Shown here one piece after another: positions 1 to 6,175 of a DNA stretch of 64,000 nt. Made by a program: the position numbers and the translations under genes. Source of the stretch: MGIIa-L3 sp11892u (GTDB lineage: Archaea > Thermoplasmatota > Poseidoniia > Poseidoniales > Poseidoniaceae); assembly GCA_965659685.1 (NCBI GenBank), contig CBFHXB010000002.1, positions 73,399 through 137,398 of the forward strand, read 5' to 3'. Position 1 is the stretch's first letter. Each line of letters starts with the position of its first letter. Under the pieces are notes generated by a model that did no database searches, was not told the DNA's origin, and saw only the letters and a program-made list of their open reading frames with translations.

Positions 1-478
1 ACCAGCCATTCGTGAACACGTCAAGTCGACTGTCGTACCCATGCCCTGCCTCGCTGGCATAGCGTTGCTCGATGCCCCCCCACCTTCGCCGCCATGGCGT
101 GCCTGTGGGAAAGCGCGAAGCGATGCGGTGTGCGGTGGCTTGCACCCCGCCGCTAACGATGGCGACGTGCCATCCTGCGTCCAACGCAGATTGAATCAGG
201 GCCTCGAGACCCGGCATCAGTGGAGCGTCGAGCAAGATGTCGTCAAGGCGGTCCACGCGAGCGTCGCTACCGTCCATGGCTTGGAACGCTGCTTCGATCA
301 GGCGGAGGTCAAGTTTGATCCAAGTCCACTCGTCGAGTTTTCCTTGGTTGTACAGGTTGAAGGACGCCGAATTGTCCGCTCCGATGGCGTCGTAGACCAC
401 CTGCCAGGTCGAAAGGTGATTGACGAGGACCCGGTCCATGTCGAGGCAGAGAAGACCCTGAGCCGGTGCAGACTTCAC
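1..478 (-). CDS. HAD-superfamily phosphatase, SerB-like (C-terminus beyond window)
   Basis: Phosphatase of the haloacid dehalogenase fold, probably acting on a small phosphorylated metabolite; the substrate cannot be told. The N-terminal LDMDRVLV carries the DxD nucleophile motif, although the usual glycine after the second Asp is Arg. A cap-like segment follows (STWQVVYDAIGADN), then motif II as IVSGGV near residue 108. The frame is open to the window edge, so motifs III and IV are not visible. I chose the GTG at 478: it overlaps the upstream stop as GTGA and has a GGTGA ribosome site about seven bases before it. It is the second gene of a pair with the degenerate glycosyltransferase. Fold assignment is firm; serine-phosphate specificity is a guess from similarity to archaeal SerB-like HADs. 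Confidence 0.75.
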   Translation of the reverse strand, partial: MKSAPAQGLLCLDMDRVLVNHLSTWQVVYDAIGADNSASFNLYNQGKLDEWTWIKLDLRLIEAAFQAMDGSDARVDRLDDILLDAPLMPGLEALIQSALDAGWHVAIVSGGVQATAHRIASRFPTGTPWRRRWGGIEQRYASEAGHGYDSRLDVFTNGW

Positions 479-1311
479 GCCACTTCACCTTCGTTCTCGA
501 CCTGATGGTGAAGGCCTGCGACCTGCTTTTCCATGATCCACAGCAGGATGGCGGTCATCAATGCAAACAGGCCCACCAACGTGACCGCGACGGTGGCCAA
601 GGTGACGCCAAGCGACGTGGAGTTGAGTTCTTTGAACTGGTCGATGACGTTTCCAGAGAGCTGAATCCCGAGCACAAAGAGGACCAAGCCAGGGAGTCCA
701 ATGAGCATCAACGGATGCTTCGATTCCAACATCCAGTAGAACATCTGTGCCATCCTTGAGGCGCTGGCCAAGGACTCTGCCTGATGCACGTTTGGCCGAG
801 CGATGTGTCGGCTGACACGCACGCCGAGTTCCTCGGGGAGGTCCATGGCGGTGCCAAGCGGTCCCAAGGCCGCCAAGGCCGCAAATCCAGCCGGGGTGAC
901 CTGCAGATGTTGGACGTCCGCGTTCAAGAGCACCACGTCTTCCGGCGGCCCCTCGTCTTCCCCGAGCACGATGGACACGTGGACGTCCCATCGTTCGTGC
1001 AACCGGTTGATTGAGAGGGGAAGATCACGAAGTCGCCATGCGTCGTTGACGCGAAGGAAGAGCGTGCGCTCGGCGTCCTCAAGTCCACCATCCTTCAACG
1101 AGGCGGCGAGGCTGGCTGCGGTGATGTGCTCGTCATGGAGCATCAGCACGGGGCAGGACAGCCGCTCTGCAAGTTCGACCGTGGCGTCGGTTGAGCCTCG
1201 GTCGAGCAACACGACTTCGTCCACCGTTTCACGAGCCCGAACGATGATCGACACGATCCGAAGTTCGAGGTCCGACCCGATGAGGACCAAACGGTGACGC
1301 GGCGCACTCAC
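475..1311 (-). CDS. Degenerate family 2 glycosyltransferase-like membrane protein
   Basis: Looks like a paralogue of the dolichyl-phosphate-sugar synthase type enzyme at 14329-15261: both have a Rossmann-like start, the motif DEV(V/I)-x-x-D-x-GS(T/S)DA, and a C-terminal pair of membrane helices entered by a GLPG motif (about residues 205-265 here). The catalytic parts are eroded. The nucleotide-binding MPVFNEEE of the intact enzyme is replaced by IGSDLELR, and the DxD-type LDSDGQHD by LNADVQHL. It may therefore be a non-catalytic partner or regulator. Start chosen at GTG 1311 because GGGAGG lies five bases upstream; a TTG at 1341 is the longer alternative. It is divergent from the active glycosyltransferase at 1402 and overlaps the downstream HAD gene by four bases. 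Confidence 0.6.
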   Translation of the reverse strand: MSAPRHRLVLIGSDLELRIVSIIVRARETVDEVVLLDRGSTDATVELAERLSCPVLMLHDEHITAASLAASLKDGGLEDAERTLFLRVNDAWRLRDLPLSINRLHERWDVHVSIVLGEDEGPPEDVVLLNADVQHLQVTPAGFAALAALGPLGTAMDLPEELGVRVSRHIARPNVHQAESLASASRMAQMFYWMLESKHPLMLIGLPGLVLFVLGIQLSGNVIDQFKELNSTSLGVTLATVAVTLVGLFALMTAILLWIMEKQVAGLHHQVENEGEVA

Positions 1312-1401
1312 GCTCACCTCCCGGTCGAACGCGGGTATCAATCATCTCCTTCCCCTTGCACGTTCCGACACCTTATGGGGCGCGGTCGTTGGCAGCGGAA
1401 C

Positions 1402-2307
1402 ATGTGGGAAGGGCGCCGTGTTGCGGTGGTCATGCCCGCGCGGGACGAAGCCCTCCACGTCGGTGGAGCGCTCCGCAGTTTACCCCCCGAGGTCGACCTC
1501 GTGGTGCTCGTCGATGACGGCTCCATGGACGGGACGCAAGAGGCCGCGCAGGCCGCCGAACATCATGCCGAATTGGTCGTTTTGGAAGGTGCCGGCAAAG
1601 GGGTTGGTGCAGCGGTGGCGCTGGGCTTTGGTCACCTGATGGAACGTTGGGGTCCAGACGACCTCGTTGCGGTCATGGACGGCGACGCACAAATGGACGG
1701 CGAGGACCTCATCCCGCTGTGCCGTCATCTCGTGGACACAGAGGTTGACGTGGTGAAGGGGAATCGGTTGGCCCACCCTGCAGTCCGCACGAGCATGCCC
1801 TTGTTTCGACGGTGGGCCAACCGCGGCCTCGCGGTGTTGACCACGTTGGCCTCCGGCCGGCGGGTTTACGACCCTCAGTGCGGTTTCATCGTCCTCCGAA
1901 CGTCCGTGCTTGAACGAACCAAGCACGATCCAGTTTGGCCCGGTTACGGTTACGTGAACCATCGCTTCATCCACTGGTCCAGGCACGGCATTCCCGTTTC
2001 TTCGCATCCCGTCCGCCCCATCTACGGGGAGGAAACCTCAGGCATCCGCCCTGTTCGATTTTTCTTTGGCGTGGGCGCGATGTTCGTCCGTGAACACCAC
2101 GCACGCGCGTTTTCTTCGCTTGCTTCAGGTCCACACCGTGGTCGCCTTGCCCTCGCCTTGCTGTTCTACCTCGGGGGATGGGCAGCAGGACTTGGTGCAC
2201 TGCTCGGCACCTTGCCGCTTACGGTGCTGTGGTTGCTTCCCATCGCGTGGTTGCTTGCGCACGGCCTGGATCGCACTGCGCATGCTGGTGGGCGCGCCAG
2301 GATTTGA
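1402..2307 (+). CDS. Family 2 glycosyltransferase with C-terminal membrane helices
   Basis: Transfers a sugar from a nucleotide donor, probably to a polyprenyl phosphate at the inner membrane face (dolichyl-phosphate mannose/glucose synthase group). Seen: VVMPARDEA at the N-terminus, VLVDDGSMDGT, a metal-binding VMDGDAQMDGEDL (DxD), DVVKGNRL, and DPQCGF in the acceptor region; then two hydrophobic helices in the last 55 residues. The start at 1402 puts the first beta strand at residue 6; an ATG at 1375 is an alternative. A CTTATGG box about 28 bases before 1402 could be the promoter. The reading frame runs into the 3' part of tRNA-Pro on the other strand, and its stop codon lies in the antisense of the T-arm. 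Fold sure, donor sugar unknown. Confidence 0.8.
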   Translation: MWEGRRVAVVMPARDEALHVGGALRSLPPEVDLVVLVDDGSMDGTQEAAQAAEHHAELVVLEGAGKGVGAAVALGFGHLMERWGPDDLVAVMDGDAQMDGEDLIPLCRHLVDTEVDVVKGNRLAHPAVRTSMPLFRRWANRGLAVLTTLASGRRVYDPQCGFIVLRTSVLERTKHDPVWPGYGYVNHRFIHWSRHGIPVSSHPVRPIYGEETSGIRPVRFFFGVGAMFVREHHARAFSSLASGPHRGRLALALLFYLGGWAAGLGALLGTLPLTVLWLLPIAWLLAHGLDRTAHAGGRARI

Positions 2308-2363
2308 ACCTGGGTCCAGGCGTCCCAAACGCCCGATGATAGGCCAAGCTACACCACGTGCCC
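2286..2363 (-). tRNA. tRNA-Pro (anticodon TGG), CCA encoded
   Basis: Cloverleaf folds on the minus strand: acceptor GGGCACG with CGCGCCC, anticodon stem GGGCG/CGCCT with loop TTTGGGA (anticodon TGG), T-arm CCAGG-TTCAAAT-CCTGG, discriminator A and a genomic CCA at 2288-2286. Position 5 (A) faces position 68 (C), a mismatch in the acceptor stem. The other three tRNAs here do not encode CCA. No TATA-like box is visible upstream, and the gene lies 26 bases after the zinc-ribbon gene on the same strand, so it may be processed from that transcript. Its 3' end overlaps the end of the opposing glycosyltransferase gene. Confidence 0.93.
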
Positions 2364-2389
2364 TTGAGTGGCGCTCACGCTTCTCGTCT

Positions 2390-2842
2390 TCAACCTGACC
2401 GTTGTTCACCGAGAAGGCACCAGAGGTCACTTTCCTCCTCAAAGAGGAGACCGGTCCCCATCGCGTGTTCGATGACGTCCGGAACCGGGGTGATGGATGA
2501 CCTTCGCCGAAGGGCCTTCGCCAACGCCTCCACGGTGACGTACCCGTCCTCGTTGGCCGCCTCGCGCAAGGCTGCGAACCACACTCGTGGTGAATCTTCG
2601 TCGTCGGCGCCTTTTCGAACCCGTTGGCCGCCTATACGCTTGCGAAGTTCATCGCGGAGTTCCTCAGGCGTGTTTGCCAAGGTCACCAGCACTTGGAGTT
2701 CGGCCGCGGATGCCGCCCGATCCACGACGTCCATCGGTGATGCCGTTCGATGCCCGCAGTGCGGGCAACGGTGGGCTGCACCCCGGGCGCCGTGGCAGCG
2801 CGAGCACGACGGGCAGCGGGCGACGAGCCAAACGTCGTCCAC
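2390..2842 (-). CDS. Zinc-ribbon protein with C-terminal helical domain, unknown function
   Basis: A 150-residue protein with an N-terminal CPSC...CPHCGH zinc ribbon (residues about 10-33), then a helical region whose end (residues about 85-145) looks like a winged helix: WFAALREAANEDGYVTVEALAKAL followed by a strand-rich end. This suggests a nucleic-acid-binding or regulatory role, but I do not recognise the family. Start chosen at GTG 2842, which follows the stop of the decarboxylase-like gene (2853) by ten bases and has GGGG just upstream; a longer frame to 2938 would overlap that gene. Likely co-transcribed with the decarboxylase-like gene and perhaps with tRNA-Pro. Confidence 0.65.
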   Translation of the reverse strand: MDDVWLVARCPSCSRCHGARGAAHRCPHCGHRTASPMDVVDRAASAAELQVLVTLANTPEELRDELRKRIGGQRVRKGADDEDSPRVWFAALREAANEDGYVTVEALAKALRRRSSITPVPDVIEHAMGTGLLFEEESDLWCLLGEQRSG

Positions 2843-2852
2843 GCCAATCCCC

Positions 2853-3482
2853 TCACAAGCTGAAATCGGTTCGATTCCCTGGGCGCATGGCGCGTGCGGC
2901 GGGAGCCTTGGTGTCGACGCGACGCTGTGCGGCGTCAATGGCTTCCTGAGCGCTCCTCGTCATGGACTTGCGGACCGGTCCGGTTCGTTGGCTTCCGAGG
3001 TTGGACAGCGAGTCTGGGAGGATGAGTGCAGCCACGGCGACACCGTGGTGGTCGCGACCGGCGGTCACTTCGTCCACGGCAAGGTCGAAGGATTCGACCT
3101 CAAGGTCACGGGACGCCAACCGGCGCTGGAGGTTTCGGCGAAGCAAGAGGGTCGTCTCTTCGAAATCGGTCGCGGTGGTGATGGTGGCCACGACCGTGCA
3201 TGGCTCACCTTCCGGTGTGCGTGCCATGGCATAGGCCACACCGGCACATGCGCTGGATCCATTCCACGCATAGGCGCTGGCAACGTGGCACTCCACGAGT
3301 GAGCCCATTGGCAAGGGCCTCGGTTGGATGGCTTGGAATCCAAGCGGCAGCATCGCCCCTTGCATGGGCACGTACCGCACGTCACCTAGGCCCAGGTCGA
3401 CCAAGGCTTGGTCAAGCGCGTCCTCGGCGTTTTCTCCCCACGGCGCAACGGCGGTCATCAGCCATCCGGAAGTGGTGCTCAT
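2853..3482 (-). CDS. Pyruvoyl-dependent arginine decarboxylase-like protein, cleavage serines missing
   Basis: The layout matches the PvlArgDC family, whose proenzyme cuts itself at a Ser-Ser bond in SSILPP to make the pyruvoyl cofactor for agmatine (polyamine, agmatidine) synthesis. Seen in order: SGWLMTAVAPWGEN (family TSGxG start), ALDQALVDLGLGDVRYVP, then MQGAMLPLG at residues 40-48 where SSILPP should be, PMGSLVECHVA, and the AMARTPEG...TTATDFEET core. Both serines are replaced (Gln41-Gly42), so self-processing as known cannot happen. The protein is 209 residues against about 160 for the family, with a basic C-terminal tail. Start at ATG 3482 gives the family N-terminus. It could be a partner subunit or a repurposed fold. 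Family call moderate; loss of the serines is directly seen. Confidence 0.6.
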   Translation of the reverse strand: MSTTSGWLMTAVAPWGENAEDALDQALVDLGLGDVRYVPMQGAMLPLGFQAIQPRPLPMGSLVECHVASAYAWNGSSACAGVAYAMARTPEGEPCTVVATITTATDFEETTLLLRRNLQRRLASRDLEVESFDLAVDEVTAGRDHHGVAVAALILPDSLSNLGSQRTGPVRKSMTRSAQEAIDAAQRRVDTKAPAARAMRPGNRTDFSL

Positions 3483-3533
3483 GGGGGCAACAGGTTGGGG
3501 CGGGTTCATCAACAGCGTGGTGCCATTCCGGGC

Positions 3534-3857
3534 ATGGTCGGGGGCCAAGGTTCGCCGAGCGGGCGTCACGCCGCATGGCCGCTGTTGGCGGTGCTCGTGC
3601 TGCTGGCCGTCGTCATGCTCTTTGCCGGACCACTGGGCGTTGTCCGTGGTTTTGCCGACGGATTGGCGCTCGCCATCACCCTCCTTGTGATCGGGCTGGT
3701 GTTGGTGCTGGTCTTGTCACGCAGGGGTGCGCGTTCCGACCCTTCAGGTTCGACGCCCGGAGTGGTTTCTGCACAGCCGATGGTCGCTCGCGCCATGCCT
3801 CATGTCGAAACGGAGGCCGACGTGGACCTCGAGGGCCTGGATCTTCCTTTGGTTTGA
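3534..3857 (+). CDS. Small membrane protein with two helices, unknown function
   Basis: A 107-residue protein with two adjacent hydrophobic helices (WPLLAVLVLLAVVMLFAG and ALAITLLVIGLVLVLVL), a short basic stretch SRRGAR, and an acidic end ETEADVDLEGLDLPLV. No enzymatic motif is visible. The start ATG at 3534 puts the first helix at about residue 15; upstream in-frame sequence is the antisense of the decarboxylase-like gene and looks non-coding. Divergent from that gene and convergent with asnS, whose stop codon abuts this one in TGATCA. Confidence 0.55.
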   Translation: MVGGQGSPSGRHAAWPLLAVLVLLAVVMLFAGPLGVVRGFADGLALAITLLVIGLVLVLVLSRRGARSDPSGSTPGVVSAQPMVARAMPHVETEADVDLEGLDLPLV

Positions 3858-5186
3858 TCAGGGCGTGACGCGACGCGAATCGCGCGGGAAGGGGATGACC
3901 TCACGGATGTGGTCTGCTCCAGAAAGCCAACTTACCACACGGTCCACGCCAAGCCCGAAGCCGCCGTGAGGGACACCGCCGTAGGCGCGGGTGTCGATGT
4001 AGAATTGGTACGGCTCTCGCGGCACATTTTCTTCGTCAATTCGCGCGAGAATTTCCTCTTCGGACCATGTGCGCTCTCCTCCACCGATGATCTCGCCGTA
4101 TCCTTCGGGGGCCAGCAGGTCGTGGCACAACACGTAGGCTTCGTCGTCTGGGTCCATTCGGTGATAGAAGGGTTTGGCCACCTTGGGGTAATGCGTCAGG
4201 AAGTGGGGCACATCGAAGTCTGCGGTCAGCACCTTCTCCTTGCTGTAATCCAGGTCTTGACCCCACTCAATGTCCACGTTCATGCCCTGAAGCGTTTCGA
4301 CGGCCTCGTCGTAGCGCATGCGTGGGTACGGATTATCCGCATAGCGGGCCACAAGATCGAGATCGCGGTCCAAACTGGCCAGTTCGTCGCTTCGCTCATC
4401 GAGCAAGGTCTTCGCAATCCGTCGGACCACGCCTTCTCCGTGGGTCATGATTTCGTCGTTGGTGGCCCACGCCAATTCCATCTCGGCGTGCCAGAACTCC
4501 GTCAAGTGTCGCCGAGTGCGGCTCTTTTCTGCGCGGAAGGACGGAGCGATGGTGTACAAACGCTCCAAGGCCGGCATCGCCGCTTCGGCGTAGAGCTGCC
4601 AGGATTGGGTCAGATAGGCCTTCTTGCCAAAGTAAGGGACTTCGAAGAGCGTCGAACCTCCCTCGACGGCACCGGCCACGAAATTCGGGGCTTGGTACTC
4701 CACGAAGTCGAGGTCTCGGAAGTAACCGTGAATTGCACCGAACACCGAAGAGCGGATCTGCAACATCGTCGTCATCCTTGACGTTCGAAGGTAGAGGTGC
4801 CGGTGGTCGAGCAGGAATTCGGTTTCTCCGCCGTCGGCAGCGGCCATGGCGGATTCGGTGATCGGGAAGGGCCGTTCGGGGTTGACGCCACCGACCACCG
4901 TTCCAGAGACGACGCTGACTTCATGCCCGCCTTGGGCACGTTCGTCGACCTTGACTTCGCCGACGAGTTCCATGGACGATTCGATGAGCGCCTCGCTGAG
5001 GGCGGTGAAGGCCTCGTCACCGACCACGTTGCGCTTGACGACGCATTGCACCGTCCCAGTGGAATCACGCAGCACAATGAATCGGAGGTTGTTGTTGCCA
5101 CGGCTTCGCTTGACCCACCCCTTCAGGGTGACCTCTTCGCCGTCATGGTTGCCCGATTGAACCGCACCGATGTAGGTCGTTTTCAT
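3858..5186 (-). CDS. asnS: Asparaginyl-tRNA synthetase
   Basis: Class IIb synthetase charging tRNA-Asn. An OB-fold anticodon domain leads (VTLKGWVKRSR, FIVLRDSTGTVQCVV), then the catalytic core: motif 2 as FRAEKSRTRRHLTEFWHAE and motif 3 as GGFGLGVDRVVSWLSG followed by IREVIPFPR. The PHGGFGLG...IREVIPFPR ending separates AsnRS from archaeal AspRS, whose ending usually reads differently. At 442 residues it is of normal length. Start set at ATG 5186 (MKTTYIGAV), where the homologous domain begins; an upstream ATG at 5219 is possible. Downstream of tRNA-Lys and convergent with the two-helix protein, with abutting stops. Confidence 0.93.
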   Translation of the reverse strand: MKTTYIGAVQSGNHDGEEVTLKGWVKRSRGNNNLRFIVLRDSTGTVQCVVKRNVVGDEAFTALSEALIESSMELVGEVKVDERAQGGHEVSVVSGTVVGGVNPERPFPITESAMAAADGGETEFLLDHRHLYLRTSRMTTMLQIRSSVFGAIHGYFRDLDFVEYQAPNFVAGAVEGGSTLFEVPYFGKKAYLTQSWQLYAEAAMPALERLYTIAPSFRAEKSRTRRHLTEFWHAEMELAWATNDEIMTHGEGVVRRIAKTLLDERSDELASLDRDLDLVARYADNPYPRMRYDEAVETLQGMNVDIEWGQDLDYSKEKVLTADFDVPHFLTHYPKVAKPFYHRMDPDDEAYVLCHDLLAPEGYGEIIGGGERTWSEEEILARIDEENVPREPYQFYIDTRAYGGVPHGGFGLGVDRVVSWLSGADHIREVIPFPRDSRRVTP

Positions 5187-5266
5187 GGGAATCCCGGCGA
5201 TGGCTGCCTCACCCGCCATTTGAACATGACCGCCTGAGTCAGGCTCCAATGGCGTTGAGGAGAGAG

Positions 5267-5340
5267 CGGGCCTGACGGGGTTCGAACCCGCGACCGACGG
5301 ATTAAGAGTCCGTCGCTCTACCTGACTAAGCTACAGGCCC
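5267..5340 (-). tRNA. tRNA-Lys (anticodon CTT)
   Basis: Minus-strand cloverleaf: acceptor GGGCCTG with CAGGCCC, anticodon stem ACGGA/TCCGT around CTCTTAA (anticodon CTT), T-arm GCGGG-TTCGAAC-CCCGT, discriminator G. No CCA is encoded. A TTAAATA box sits about 25 bases upstream of the 5' end. Confidence 0.96.
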
Positions 5341-5360
5341 ACAGCGCGCTCCTGACGCCC

Positions 5361-5370
5361 GTATTTAATC
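5361..5370 (-). promoter_or_regulatory. TATA-like promoter box of tRNA-Lys
   Basis: GATTAAATAC on the minus strand is centred about 25 bases before the tRNA-Lys 5' end, where archaeal TBP binds. The core TAAATACGGG is identical at the tRNA-Glu promoter (37241-37250), which supports both. Confidence 0.7.
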
Positions 5371-5382
5371 ACCACGGCGGGG

Positions 5383-6084
5383 TCATGCAAGGCGGCCGCC
5401 AGGGCGTACCAGACGTGCTGCTCCTGAGGCTCCAGCAAGGTAGACCACGTCGCACATGTCGATGAAGAGGCCGACCTGCACCACGCCTGCAAGCGAAAGG
5501 AGCGCGGTTTCGACGGCCGCGGGGTCAATCAGCGTCGGTCCGGTGTGGGCGTCGATGATGTGGTTCCCGTTGTCCGTGACAAGGGGGCGGTCACCGTCCA
5601 TGCGCAGGGTGGCTTCGCATCCCAAGAGGTTCGCGATGGCCGAGCGGGTGGTGCCAAGGGCAAACGGCGTGATCTCGATGGGAAGAGGAAAGGCACCGAG
5701 CACGTCAACCATCTTGCGATCGTCGGCCACGACGACCATGGCTCCTGAGGATTGGGCCACCAGTTTTTCGCGAAGGAGGGCCGCGCCTCCGCCCTTGATG
5801 AGTTGGAAGGCAGCATCCACCTCGTCAGCCCCGTCGATGACAACGTCCAGTGCGTCCACGTCATCGAGTTCAGCCAACGGCAAACCGAGTTCAGTGGCCA
5901 ACGCGTGGGTCGCGAGGCTGGTCGGCACGCCCACCACGTCCAACCCCTCTTCGTGATGCTGGCGAGCAAGTTCCACGATGGTGTGGTGGACGGTTGAACC
6001 GGTGCCCAAACCCAGGGTCATGCCGTCCTCGACCTCGTTGCAGGCGGCGATGCCGGCCAAGCGCTTGGCTTCGTCAATGGACAT
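5383..6084 (-). CDS. rpiA: Ribose-5-phosphate isomerase A
   Basis: Interconverts ribose 5-phosphate and ribulose 5-phosphate, supplying ribose for nucleotides in organisms with a partial pentose phosphate route. Diagnostic motifs: GLGTGSTVHH near the N-terminus (phosphate binding), VIDGADEVD (catalytic Asp), LIKGGGAALLREK (catalytic Glu and Lys), and GNHIIDAH. Length of 233 residues is typical. The start MSIDEAKRLAG fits the family. It is divergent from the giant surface protein at 6176; tRNA-Lys lies just downstream on the same strand. Confidence 0.95.
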   Translation of the reverse strand: MSIDEAKRLAGIAACNEVEDGMTLGLGTGSTVHHTIVELARQHHEEGLDVVGVPTSLATHALATELGLPLAELDDVDALDVVIDGADEVDAAFQLIKGGGAALLREKLVAQSSGAMVVVADDRKMVDVLGAFPLPIEITPFALGTTRSAIANLLGCEATLRMDGDRPLVTDNGNHIIDAHTGPTLIDPAAVETALLSLAGVVQVGLFIDMCDVVYLAGASGAARLVRPGGRLA

Positions 6085-6175
6085 GCGGCAAGGTCAACCG
6101 GCCCAGTCCAAAGGCTATGCCCCTCGTGCCGGGATGCTCCGAAGCATTCAATGGCGAGGAAGAAGGTGGTGAAGC

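Noticed and set aside
41..505. A plus-strand frame at the left edge
   Set aside because: The minus strand codes a HAD phosphatase across this region.
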